Positions 41,253-49,003 of a stretch of DNA of 64,000 bases are shown here, piece by piece (the stretch's first letter is position 1; each line of letters opens with the position of its first letter). The stretch lies in the NCBI RefSeq assembly GCF_030954495.1, contig NZ_JAVHUW010000048.1, positions 120,490-184,489 of the forward strand, given 5' to 3'. The translations under genes and the position numbers were made by a program. The notes beneath the pieces were generated by a model that saw only the letters and a list, made by a program, of their open reading frames with translations, did not search any database and was not told the origin of the DNA. This DNA comes from Candidatus Desulfosporosinus nitrosoreducens. Its GTDB lineage: Bacteria; Bacillota; Desulfitobacteriia; Desulfitobacteriales; Desulfitobacteriaceae.

Positions 41253-42125
41253 ATGAACGGTATTGATTGCGCGACTAGACTGACTACAACTAGCGTCCAG
41301 GCCTTAAGGCAAGCAGGAATATTAGCGGTAGGTCGTTATCTTGGCTATCAGCGCGGTTGGGCGAAATCACTTACTCCGGACGAAGCCAAGGCGATCCATG
41401 CTGCCGGGCTATCTATTTTTTTGATTTGGGAGTCAGCTCCAACGAACAAGAGTTATTTTACTTATGCTAAAGGTATTTCCGACGCCGCGGCCGCGATATC
41501 TGAAGCCGAATACCTTGGGGCTCCTGATGGTGTGGCAATCTACTTCACGGTTGATTATGACGCTCCGGCTGCCGACATGTTGGCTATCAAGGATTATTTC
41601 CAGGGTGTAAAGGATGGCCTGGGCGGTAAATATCTCATGGGGGTTTATGGACCTTACTTAGTCATGAAGTCTGTTGTGGCGGATCGATACTTCCAGACTT
41701 ATGCATGGTCAGGAGGACAGACGGAGCCAAATCATATTTATCAGTATCAAAATGATACCAGCTTAGCCGGGATCGCGGTGGATCGGGATTATGTCAATGA
41801 TGACGCTGGGCTATGGGGACCTAATGAACTGTATCAAATAGATGATGTAAAGGAGAGCGAATTTGAGATGGATTTCGCAGTCGTTTATTTCACGGCTAAT
41901 GATTATTCAATCGCAAAAGCTATTGCAGACCTACATGGTGGCTGTGCAATGTTCTGCCGAAATGGGAGTGCAGCAGTTCATCCGGACGCGAAGAAGGCAG
42001 GTAAAATCTATACGGTGGGTGGTCCCGCATTGGGCTGGCCTAATGAGGTTTACTTGTCGGGGGATAAAGCTTTGGATACTGTTAACGCTGTTGCCCAGGC
42101 TTATGTAGCAGGGAAATTAGCTTAA
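41253..42125 (+). CDS. Endolysin: DUF1906 glycoside-hydrolase-like domain plus wall-binding domain
   Basis: 290 aa, AAGGAGATT upstream. Residues 1-200 match DUF1906 (GIDCATRLT, AVGRYLGYQRGWAKSLTPDE, YFTVDYDAP, GVYGPYLVMK, YQYQNDTSLAG), a TIM-barrel fold related to GH25 lysozymes. Residues 210-290 (DFAVVYFTANDYSIAKAIAD, AMFCRNGSAAVHPDAKKAG) form a separate domain that recurs at the C-terminus of the amidase at 63.1 kb. The protein would cut the wall at lysis, once the holin next door has opened the membrane. Confidence 0.85.
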   Translation: MNGIDCATRLTTTSVQALRQAGILAVGRYLGYQRGWAKSLTPDEAKAIHAAGLSIFLIWESAPTNKSYFTYAKGISDAAAAISEAEYLGAPDGVAIYFTVDYDAPAADMLAIKDYFQGVKDGLGGKYLMGVYGPYLVMKSVVADRYFQTYAWSGGQTEPNHIYQYQNDTSLAGIAVDRDYVNDDAGLWGPNELYQIDDVKESEFEMDFAVVYFTANDYSIAKAIADLHGGCAMFCRNGSAAVHPDAKKAGKIYTVGGPALGWPNEVYLSGDKALDTVNAVAQAYVAGKLA

Positions 42126-42177
42126 TAATTTTTAATAAGTAATTCTTCCTCGCCCCGGCAGACGAGGATTCACCAGG

Positions 42178-42212
42178 GCAACTTGTAAGTAATTCTTACA
42201 GGTTGCTTTTCT
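42178..42212 (+). terminator. Hairpin between endolysin and holin
   Basis: GCAACTTGTAAG pairs with CTTACAGGTTGC, followed by TTTTCT. Confidence 0.75.
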
Positions 42213-42240
42213 ATGCCGAAATTTAAGGAGGTACATTTAT

Positions 42241-42816
42241 ATGGATGTTCAATCAATTATTTCCGGTTCACTCACTGACATTGCAATGGCACTTGTAAGC
42301 GCTCTTATTGCGCTGGCCGGAGTCTATCTTAAGAAACACTTTACAGCGAAACAGCTTGCTACTGCTGCCGGTATCGCTCAGTATGCCGTAAACTTCGCGG
42401 TGCAAGCTGCCAAAAAGCATGGCATTACTGCCGATTTGGGTAAATACAATGCTGCGCTTGGTAAGGCAAAAGAACTGGCTGCTAAAGCTGGAATTAAAAT
42501 GACGGACTCTGAGTGGGAGGGTCTAATCGAGAGTGAGTACAAAAAAGCCAAGGATGAATTAGCGCAATTAGTTGGAACCGCCACGCCGTATACGCAAGAT
42601 GAAATCACGGCCATGATCCAGGGAGAAGTGCAAAAGTTTAAGGAAGAAGTCCAGAAAACAGCTCCAAGCGTACCGGTTGATTTGATTACCGATACGGTTA
42701 AAGAGCAACTTGGCAAGATGGCTTTGACGGTGAATGTTGCGCCGGTTGCAGCTGCATCACAGCCCGAGGTAATCCCTGCGCCAGCCCCTGCCGAAAACGT
42801 TATTCCTGCACAATAA
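42241..42816 (+). CDS. Phage holin, LL-H family
   Basis: 191 aa, AAGGAGG upstream. One N-terminal transmembrane helix (IAMALVSALIALAGVYLKKH), then the LL-H pattern (AAGIAQYAVNFAVQAAKK, ALGKAKELAAKAGIKMTDSEWEGLIE). A long charged region and a Pro/Ala-rich C-terminus make it longer than typical LL-H holins of about 110-140 aa. It opens the membrane so the endolysin reaches the wall. Confidence 0.85.
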   Translation: MDVQSIISGSLTDIAMALVSALIALAGVYLKKHFTAKQLATAAGIAQYAVNFAVQAAKKHGITADLGKYNAALGKAKELAAKAGIKMTDSEWEGLIESEYKKAKDELAQLVGTATPYTQDEITAMIQGEVQKFKEEVQKTAPSVPVDLITDTVKEQLGKMALTVNVAPVAAASQPEVIPAPAPAENVIPAQ

Positions 42817-42844
42817 ATAAACAGCGTTGCCGGACGCTAAAATG

Positions 42845-42879
42845 AAAGCCCACCTCCAATCAAGGGAGTGGGCTTTTTT
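42845..42879 (+). terminator. Strong terminator after the holin
   Basis: AAAGCCCAC and GTGGGCTTTTTT with an inner CTCC/GGAG stem. It ends the lysis operon. Confidence 0.88.
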
Positions 42880-42886
42880 GCGTTAC

Positions 42887-42923
42887 TGTGACAAGTTTCA
42901 CCTTATTTCGCGAGAGAGTTGTG
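42887..42923 (+). repeat. Upstream repeat motif, copy A
   Basis: GTGACAAGTTTCAC (inverted repeat GTGA/TCAC) followed by GAGAGTTGTGA. Related copies lie at 55749-55787 and 61288-61319, each ahead of an accessory gene. Perhaps a regulator site. The 42.9-43.18 kb gap holds nothing else I can support. Confidence 0.5.
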
Positions 42924-43177
42924 ATAAAATTAAATCACCAAGAACAGAAAGACAATTAAGAAATATTTATGGATTTTTATGAAGTAGGAGGAAGGAGGAA
43001 TTGGGGATAAAAGGCTATAATGGCAAAACAATAATTAAAAAAATCAACAACGTGTGGTGAACCCTCAATATTGTTAAAGTGATTTATTTAAAATTAGAAA
43101 TCGACAGCCATGAAGAAATGTTTGCAATTATCATTCAAGATAAAAAAGGAATACTTTATTTTATATGGAGGCTTAAT

Positions 43178-44518
43178 GTGTTTAAAAAGAAACTAATATG
43201 TTTATTTATTTTAATTGTAATGCTACTTAGCTTGCCAACTGTATCATTTGCTGAGGGAAATGTAACATGGAACCCAGATGACAAAGGCAGTAGCATTGTC
43301 TTGTCTGATGGTAGCTTATTAGATGTTTCAAAGAGCGCAAACAGTTGGTGCGGTATTCGTGCAACAGTGGGAAGGGAATCTGGAAAGTATTATTGGGAAG
43401 TTACAGTTAATAATGTTGGCACAACTGCAGGTGGAGATTTTTTTGATATCGGTATTGCTAACAAAAATTTTAACATAAATGGACAAAGTGCAGGTAGTAT
43501 TAATGTGGCTGCATATGGTAATGCAGGAATGAAAAGAGGATTCGGTGCTGATGGACCTACAGGTGTTTATTCTACCTTTACGACAGGTGATGTTATTGGT
43601 GTTTTGTTAGACTTAGACGCGCACACCATTGCATTTCAGAAAAATGGCACATTGCAGTTTTCGGGAAGCATATCAGGGACAACGTGGTACCCAATGATTA
43701 GTTTTTACTGTATAAACGCAACAGCAACAACTAATTTTGGCGCGACTTCATTCAAGTATACTATACCTTCAGGATATCAACCATACGATTCATCTCTTTT
43801 ACAGAGTAGCCCAACGAACTTGTCGGCTACTGTGGGTAATGGACAAATAAGTCTAGCGTGGGATGGGGTCACTGGCGCTACAAGCTATAATATGAAGAGA
43901 TCGACAACGGCCGGCGGACCTTATACTTCTATAGCCCAAAACGTTTCGGGGACAAGTTATAGTGATACTTCGGTAACTGCCGGAACAGCTTATTATTATG
44001 TCGTGACGGCGATTACCAGCGGAGGCGAGAGCGCTAATTCAAACGAAGCTTCGGCTACCGTTCCGGCTCCAGCCGATGACCGCCTTTATGTACTTCTGGA
44101 CATAAATGAGCAAGCACAACTCAGCGTCAGCGATAATCTTAGTGATAATGCGACCCTGACTTGGATGTCTTCCGATCCGACAGTAGCAACGGTTGATGCT
44201 AACGGAGAAGTGACAGCGATAAAAGAGGGTGAATGCAAAATTACGGCTACTAATAGCGATGGGACATTTACGGACTATATCCCGGTTAAGGTGATGAAAG
44301 GTGCCGAAAATTTTAGGCTTGCCCTGAATCTTAAAGCAGGGGAGTCTAAGCGCTTGTGGATATCCGATAACAGCTCAACTGTTTCATGGACGACGATGGA
44401 CCCTAGTGTCGCTACTATAGACAACACCGGAAAAGTCACCGCAGTGGCGAATGGTTTGTGCATCGTTCAGGGAGAGTTAAACGGCAAGACTTATTATATT
44501 TATGTAAGAGTTAATTAA
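43178..44518 (+). CDS. Secreted SPRY-FN3-Big2 surface protein
   Basis: 446 aa from GTG 43178 with TGGAGG upstream; the upstream extension in frame lacks a site. A signal peptide (LICLFILIVMLLSLPTVSFA) is followed by a SPRY-like domain (GKYYWEVTVNN, FDIGIANKNF, GVLLDLDAHTIAFQKNGTL), an FN3 domain (PTNLSATVGNGQISLAWDG), and two Big2 domains (MSSDPTVATVDANGEVTAIKEG, TTMDPSVATIDNTGKVTAV, each with the A-V-A-T core). It is exported, probably binding carbohydrate or protein at the cell surface. Located after the lysis genes, it is a lysogenic-conversion candidate. Confidence 0.8.
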   Translation: MFKKKLICLFILIVMLLSLPTVSFAEGNVTWNPDDKGSSIVLSDGSLLDVSKSANSWCGIRATVGRESGKYYWEVTVNNVGTTAGGDFFDIGIANKNFNINGQSAGSINVAAYGNAGMKRGFGADGPTGVYSTFTTGDVIGVLLDLDAHTIAFQKNGTLQFSGSISGTTWYPMISFYCINATATTNFGATSFKYTIPSGYQPYDSSLLQSSPTNLSATVGNGQISLAWDGVTGATSYNMKRSTTAGGPYTSIAQNVSGTSYSDTSVTAGTAYYYVVTAITSGGESANSNEASATVPAPADDRLYVLLDINEQAQLSVSDNLSDNATLTWMSSDPTVATVDANGEVTAIKEGECKITATNSDGTFTDYIPVKVMKGAENFRLALNLKAGESKRLWISDNSSTVSWTTMDPSVATIDNTGKVTAVANGLCIVQGELNGKTYYIYVRVN

Positions 44519-44534
44519 CTAAAAAATTATACGA

Positions 44535-44567
44535 ATCCCTCTCTCGCTTAGGCAGGGGAGGGATTTT
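44535..44567 (+). terminator. Terminator after the surface protein gene
   Basis: ATCCCTCTC and GGGGAGGGAT stem followed by TTTAT; related in sequence to 55713-55744. Confidence 0.65.
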
Positions 44568-44653
44568 ATGCATGGTACAAATTCAAAGTGATTTAAGAAA
44601 TAGAAGAAATTTTAGTATTATGCAGGGTTTTGTATTGTTCTTATAGAAGTAAA

Positions 44654-44682
44654 TTGGTTAATTTTTAAAAAGTTCATATAGT
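44654..44682 (+). promoter_or_regulatory. Promoter of the three-gene nuclease operon
   Basis: TTGGTT at 44654-44659, 17-bp spacer, TATAGT at 44677-44682, 17 nt before the GTG start. A short leader with GGAGGG. Confidence 0.65.
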
Positions 44683-44698
44683 TTGGAGGGTCTTTTAG

Positions 44699-45787
44699 GT
44701 GGAGTATGAATTGTATAAAGATTATGTTTCACAAACAGTGACTAATTCCTATCCAAAATATATCAGAGAGATAATTGTTAAAATCCTGAAAGATAAAGGA
44801 ATAATTGTTGATGAGTTAGAACAAAAGGATGAAGATCTAACAATAGAAGCAAGTCTTTCTAAAAGCTTGGAGGAGCACCAGGAGGCAATAAAATTCATAG
44901 AAGAATGGGAATTTATTCGACCTTATAAACACGCTGTTCTATTTATTTATTCGGGGTTTAACCAGGGAGCCTTAGAAAGACTAAAAACAGTCGGGGAAAT
45001 AATTCCCTTCGTAGCGGACCCTGAGGTTTTCGATGTTCTTTTGGCTATCGATCCAGACAGTGTAGCAGCTCCAAGATTTCAAACCCCCACATTTTTTGAA
45101 GATGACTCGAAGCTTTATTTTAAGTTTAACTTGAAATATAAGGGATATCTACCTGGCACTAATACGCAGACTAAACTAAAATATCCTATCCTGATAGTAA
45201 TACATAAAGATATGCCCGTTCTAGAGGTTCGGTTTGATAGAATCAACACATATTACAAAGACGGAGAAACGTTTTATAGGGATAAGATCAAATTGGCTAC
45301 AACTTGGGCTGAAGTTAATCTAGCATTAAACCTTGAAAATTTTAATTTACAGCCAATATTAGATTATGTAGATAGATCCGAATTACCTGATTTAACAGTA
45401 AGTGCAAAAAGAATGGATTTAAAAAAAGGTGGAAAGGTAACACTGGAAAGTAATAAAGATTATGTTTTGCCATTACTTGGAGAGCTGAAAGAACTCATGA
45501 AAGAGCATGAAGACGAATTCATAAAAAGCCCAGTAATCAACCAGCTACTAATTGATTTTATTACAAATACAGAAGAAACTTCCGATTTGCCTTGGATGTC
45601 ATTATGTTGGAAAAACAAAGTCAAAACCAAGGATGTTATAGTGAAATTCCAACATAATTATTATAAAGAAGAGTACACCTTGCTTCAATATACAGGAGTT
45701 CTTAAGGAATTGGAGAGGATGGATAATGTTACAAAACACCTTATTGAACTTAAAGATAAACTTGATAAACAGCCAGATGCTATCTGA
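44699..45787 (+). CDS. Unknown protein, first gene of candidate defence operon
   Basis: 362 aa, GTG start with GGAGGG at 44685-44690. I recognise no domain. The N-terminal 90 residues are helical and charged; the middle (HAVLFIYSGFNQGALERLK, YPILIVIHKDMPVLEVRFDR) alternates beta-strands and helices; the C-terminus is helical with a coiled coil (LKELERMDNVTKHLIELKDK). No membrane segment. It overlaps the next gene and shares a promoter with a wHTH/Zn protein and a PD-(D/E)XK nuclease, so it may be the sensor or partner of that nuclease. Confidence 0.75.
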   Translation: MEYELYKDYVSQTVTNSYPKYIREIIVKILKDKGIIVDELEQKDEDLTIEASLSKSLEEHQEAIKFIEEWEFIRPYKHAVLFIYSGFNQGALERLKTVGEIIPFVADPEVFDVLLAIDPDSVAAPRFQTPTFFEDDSKLYFKFNLKYKGYLPGTNTQTKLKYPILIVIHKDMPVLEVRFDRINTYYKDGETFYRDKIKLATTWAEVNLALNLENFNLQPILDYVDRSELPDLTVSAKRMDLKKGGKVTLESNKDYVLPLLGELKELMKEHEDEFIKSPVINQLLIDFITNTEETSDLPWMSLCWKNKVKTKDVIVKFQHNYYKEEYTLLQYTGVLKELERMDNVTKHLIELKDKLDKQPDAI

Positions 45788-46094
45788 GAATAATTTGGCC
45801 AAGTTTATAGAGCTTATTCAAAGCTATAACAAGGGGGAATGGGTGTATCCAGGGGTACTTATAAGAAAATTAGGAATATCTCAATCTCAAGCATACAAAG
45901 TTCTTGATGCACTAAAAAGGTTGGGACTCCTGGAAGTAAATTATGAGTTATATTGCCATGAATGTGGTCAGTTCAAAGGGCCAATATTTGAAACTTTTGG
46001 GGGAATCCCTGATGAATTAGACTGTGAATATTGCGGGGAAAGATTAGATCCTTTGGATAATTCCATCGTAATTTATAAAATGATATCTGATTAA
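45777..46094 (+). CDS. Winged-helix protein with C-terminal zinc ribbon
   Basis: 105 aa from ATG 45777, which overlaps the first gene by 11 nt; an upstream ATG at 45726 has a better ribosome site (GGAGAGG) and would add 17 residues. The N-terminal half is a wHTH (VLIRKLGISQSQAYKVLDAL, KRLGLLEVNYEL). The C-terminal half has two CxxC pairs (CHEC and CEYC) forming a zinc ribbon. This suggests a DNA- or RNA-binding subunit or regulator of the operon. Confidence 0.75.
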   Translation: MLSENNLAKFIELIQSYNKGEWVYPGVLIRKLGISQSQAYKVLDALKRLGLLEVNYELYCHECGQFKGPIFETFGGIPDELDCEYCGERLDPLDNSIVIYKMISD

Positions 46095-46106
46095 TAGGTG
46101 AATATA

Positions 46107-46802
46107 ATGGCTGGAGAAATGACTACAAAGCAGTATTTGATTAAATTTCTCGATAATAAAGAGGAATTTTTTAATGAAATTACTCGTCTCAATCAGGAAG
46201 AAAAAGAGCGTTATAACTTACTGCTCGATAATCTAATATTAGTAAATAATAATAAAAAAGTAAAACAAGAGGTTAAAGGTAAATCATTAGAGGATATTGT
46301 TTCATTTTTACTTGAGAAATCAAATGTTTTTAAAGTCCAAAGGAATTTGCGTACAAGCACAAATGAAATTGATCAAATTATTGAACTTAACTTTAGGGGC
46401 AAAGAGTTCAAAGAACATATCGATATCTTGGGTGATACCTTCTTAGGTGAGTGTAAAAATTATAACAAAAAGATAGGTGTTACTTGGGTTGGAAAATTTT
46501 ACTCCTTATTGCAACCAACATGCAGGCTTGGAGTGATTTTTTCCTTTTACGGGCTTTCTGGTAAAGGCTGGAATGCCAGTTCTGGGCTTGTTAAAAAACT
46601 ACATATTTCTAAGGAAGATTTCTCACATAGGATTTACATTATCGACTTTAATATTTTAGATTTTAGGCTAGTCGCCCAAGGGAAATCATTTATCAATATA
46701 ATACAGGCAAAAATAAGCGGACTAAGAACTGATACTGATTTTTTAAAACATATTTCTGATCATCCCGCGCAGCAAAATAAATCTAACCATGAATCTGATT
46801 AA
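46107..46802 (+). CDS. PD-(D/E)XK (Mrr-like) nuclease
   Basis: 231 aa from ATG 46107 with AGGTGA upstream. After a helical N-terminus, the core shows a Glu in KGKSLEDIVSFLLE, an Asp in TSTNEIDQIIEL and the Glu/Lys pair of FLGECKNYNKKIG, the full active-site set of Mrr-type restriction endonucleases. Such nucleases cut DNA in type IV restriction and in abortive defence systems. Third gene of the operon; its target is unknown. Confidence 0.82.
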   Translation: MAGEMTTKQYLIKFLDNKEEFFNEITRLNQEEKERYNLLLDNLILVNNNKKVKQEVKGKSLEDIVSFLLEKSNVFKVQRNLRTSTNEIDQIIELNFRGKEFKEHIDILGDTFLGECKNYNKKIGVTWVGKFYSLLQPTCRLGVIFSFYGLSGKGWNASSGLVKKLHISKEDFSHRIYIIDFNILDFRLVAQGKSFINIIQAKISGLRTDTDFLKHISDHPAQQNKSNHESD

Positions 46803-46976
46803 ATCACTCTCAATTCCCATTGATTTTATTCTAAAATTCTTACTCTCACCATGAGGTGATTAATTTTTGACTTCCATTGACGTCCTCGCCTGGCCCTAGC
46901 CATAGGCCAAACAGGTAACACATTCACCAGCTTGGACATAATATGTATGTTGCTAGTGAGCCATGGGTATTTTCTG

Positions 46977-47008
46977 AATCCCTCGTCAATGCGATTGGGG
47001 ATTTTTTA
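46977..47008 (+). terminator. Terminator-like hairpin
   Basis: AATCCC and GGGGATT stem followed by six T, about 175 nt after the nuclease gene. The 46803-47089 gap also has GTAACACATTCACCAGCTTG (46914 on), repeated with changes at 56327 near the att copy. Confidence 0.6.
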
Positions 47009-47089
47009 CTTGCCAAAGATCAGAGGACTAGCTAAATAGCTCAGGTTCTGGTATTGTGATTAAAAGTAAAATAAAAAGGAGGAAATAGC

Positions 47090-47257
47090 ATGGACTTAAG
47101 TAATGAGGAAAAAGACTTGATAAAGTATTGTATCGAGATTGGTTTCAGTAGAGCCCTACTTACGGGAGAACAAAAATAAATTGCCAACAACCTAATTTCA
47201 AAAATAAAAAAAATTAATTTAGATGATTTCGAACTTGTGCAACCGCCAAGCAAGTAA
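47090..47257 (+). pseudogene. 55-codon small gene with an in-frame TAA
   Basis: AAAAAGGAGG precedes the ATG at 47090. The frame reads MDLSNEEKDLIKYCIEIGF, then LLTGEQK, a TAA at 47177-47179, and continues in the same frame with IANNLISKIKKINLDDFEL to a second stop at 47257, just before a terminator. The continuation and the terminator position suggest an intact 55-aa ancestor in which one codon became TAA. A 29-aa product may still be made. Confidence 0.5.
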
Positions 47258-47271
47258 GTAAAAAAGTCAAA

Positions 47272-47299
47272 GTCCTCTCCACTTAAGAGAGGGCTTTTT
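47272..47299 (+). terminator. Terminator
   Basis: CCTCTC and GAGAGGG stem followed by CTTTTTG. Confidence 0.8.
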
Positions 47300-47313
47300 G
47301 CGTTGCCGAATCC

Positions 47314-47562
47314 TTACATCTTCCATAGAAACCACCGGCATGTGCTCAGTTCATATTTAAGCTGAAACTGCCGCATCTGCCCGTGGATCTCGCTCTGACA
47401 ATCATAAATCTTCGTTTGTTTTATGACGGGTCCTTCCTCTGATATCTTGGTAATCATCTCAACCTTAACAATATTCCCATCATGGCGAAATCGGATGGGC
47501 CGCGGGGTGCCCGGGATATCGAACCAAGCTATCATTTCGATGGGAGCCATAAGTATTTTCAT
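47314..47562 (-). CDS. Conserved small Firmicute protein, SOS-box upstream
   Basis: 82 aa with TTTGGAGGG upstream on the minus strand. IEMIAWFDIPGTPRPIRFRH near the start and KYELSTCRWFLWKM at the end are conserved in small Firmicute proteins of unknown function. A palindromic AGAAT..GTTCT box at 47590-47603 resembles a LexA/DinR site, so it may be DNA-damage induced. A broken copy of the 3' half occurs at about 52905-53010. Confidence 0.7.
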   Translation of the reverse strand: MKILMAPIEMIAWFDIPGTPRPIRFRHDGNIVKVEMITKISEEGPVIKQTKIYDCQSEIHGQMRQFQLKYELSTCRWFLWKM

Positions 47563-47586
47563 TTAAATTTCCCTCCAAAAGCAAAA

Positions 47587-47628
47587 TCTAGAATGTATGT
47601 TCTATTTTATCAAAACAAGCATTCTAGA
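47587..47628 (-). promoter_or_regulatory. LexA-like box and long inverted repeat
   Basis: AGAATGTATGTTCT (47590-47603) is close to the Firmicute SOS box (GAAC-N4-GTTC with one change). TCTAGAATG (47587) and CATTCTAGA (47620) form an inverted repeat around the likely promoter of the gene starting at 47562. Confidence 0.5.
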
Positions 47629-47685
47629 TAAAGAAGTAAATATTGGGATTCACCTTTGCGTCGCCGAAAATTGAGAAAGGAGAGC

Positions 47686-47892
47686 CTAATCGCTCTCCTT
47701 TTTTGTTAACTGCAAGTTTAAGGCCCTAAGTAAATCTTCAATCCGCTCAGTTGTATCGTACATTTTTCTATTGGCCTCTCGGACTCCGTTTTTGACGGCT
47801 AATTTGATTACAAAATAGATGATAACTAGACCCAGGATCGGTAATATAATCGCGGAAATGAGGGTGTAATCTGGGACGACCATGTCATTCAT
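47686..47892 (-). CDS. Small membrane-anchored protein
   Basis: 68 aa, AAAGGATGAT upstream. One transmembrane helix (LISAIILPILGLVIIYFVIKLA) is followed by a charged amphipathic helix (YDTTERIEDLLRALNLQL). No family recognised. It neighbours a lipoprotein gene and could be part of the envelope-associated minus-strand cluster. Confidence 0.6.
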   Translation of the reverse strand: MNDMVVPDYTLISAIILPILGLVIIYFVIKLAVKNGVREANRKMYDTTERIEDLLRALNLQLTKKESD

Positions 47893-47910
47893 AGGATCAT
47901 CCTTTCATTC

Positions 47911-48351
47911 CTACTGAGGGGGATTGCAGACGCTGCATGGCTCATAGCCTTCGCTTTCTGCATCTGATAAGCTAATTGGAATTCTACTCTTCGATAAATA
48001 CCGACATCCATCCCGATGATATTTCTTTCCAGTTTTAGTGATGTATACAGTTAACGTCTGGCCAGTTTGTTTGGGCGCCGGAGAAGGCGTTACAACAGCT
48101 GGCGTGGCAGGAGTTTGGGCAGGCGCAGCGGAAACGACAGGTGCTGAGGCTGGCGTAGCCGAAACGTTTGAGGTAGGTGCAGCATCTTTTACAGGTGTTG
48201 TGGCTTGTTGTTCCGAAGTCTGGCTTTGTTTTGAATCCTCTACTTTCGTGGGGGCGGCTGTTGTTGGTACGGCATTGCTAGAGCATCCACTAACGGCCAA
48301 TAATAGTGCAATAAATATACCTGCGATTTTCATGTTCCATGAAGCTTTCAA
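47911..48351 (-). CDS. Lipoprotein with C-terminal metal-binding-like domain
   Basis: 146 aa from a TTG start (an ATG six codons later is possible). A lipobox LAVSGC marks a lipoprotein signal peptide. A Thr/Ala/Pro-rich linker of about 70 residues spaces the domain from the membrane. The C-terminus has VYITKTGKKYHRDGCRYL and EPCSVC, a short Cys/His domain also found at the ends of nucleases and surface proteins. Probably an exposed surface protein. Confidence 0.75.
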   Translation of the reverse strand: MKASWNMKIAGIFIALLLAVSGCSSNAVPTTAAPTKVEDSKQSQTSEQQATTPVKDAAPTSNVSATPASAPVVSAAPAQTPATPAVVTPSPAPKQTGQTLTVYITKTGKKYHRDGCRYLSKSRIPISLSDAESEGYEPCSVCNPPQ

Positions 48352-48486
48352 ATAATCCCAACTCCTTTTCCTTTAAATATAATTTCTTGTTTAAGGAAGA
48401 TCATGTAGAAAATTCGTGTCGCATAGGCTATTTCCTTTCGTGCGACATTCTTAATGGTATTGCGACAAAATTAATATGGATAATAG

Positions 48487-48515
48487 AAAAGGCCCGGGCA
48501 TATGCCGGAGCCTTT
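48487..48515 (-). terminator. Terminator of the zinc-ribbon gene
   Basis: GGCTCCGGCATATGCCCGGGCC (read across the two arms) folds back on itself; on the minus strand TTTTCTATT follows. Confidence 0.7.
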
Positions 48516-48525
48516 GAAACTTATA

Positions 48526-48759
48526 TCATGATTTTATTTTAGAGGATTCTTTTACCATGGCACTGACAATATCTAAGTAATGACAGTCCTTTTTGCATTT
48601 TGGACATATTAGACTTTCGGATTTCTTGGGCTTGCTTCCAAAGCTAAAGGTTGCAGAGGTTGGGGTAGTAGTCAATGCTATTGTAATCCACTGATCTGTC
48701 TTGCTAACCTCTCCGCAATGAGGACATTTTAAATAAAGTATCTCTAGATTATCTTCCAA
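48526..48759 (-). CDS. Small zinc-ribbon protein
   Basis: 77 aa. Two knuckles, CPHC near residue 12 and CPKC near 53, plus further Cys/His (CKKDCHYLD), indicate one zinc ribbon. Between them lies a Ser/Thr-rich loop. No enzymatic motif. Function unknown; single-gene unit with its own terminator. Confidence 0.65.
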   Translation of the reverse strand: MEDNLEILYLKCPHCGEVSKTDQWITIALTTTPTSATFSFGSKPKKSESLICPKCKKDCHYLDIVSAMVKESSKIKS

Positions 48760-49003
48760 CGCTTCACCTTCCTTCGACTCTTACTTAAGTTTATTCTATC
48801 AGATTATTCGAATAACGCTAACGAACGATTTAAATACCCTTTCCAACGTTTACTTGATCGTTCGTAAGACAATCATTGAATCGTTCACATTAAAGAACTA
48901 TAAAAATCCCTAAACCTCAGATAAACAAGGAACATAGACAAGAATAGACGTAACGAATAAGCACCCAAAGGAGGGAATGAGCGTAAGCGAAATGACCGAC
49001 TGA
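48760..49003. repeat. Gene-free stretch with GAACGAT/ATCGTTC repeats
   Basis: GAACGAT at 48822 and ATCGTTC at 48858 and 48882 (three oriented copies of a 7-mer in about 70 bp) lie in an AT-rich gap next to the FtsK/replication-relaxation operon. Could be an iteron or protein-binding site; it may be chance. Confidence 0.35.

Noticed and set aside
48038..48355. 105-codon plus-strand frame opposite the lipoprotein gene
   Set aside because: Low-complexity Gly/Ala/Val antisense of the Pro/Ala/Thr-rich linker; no ribosome site.
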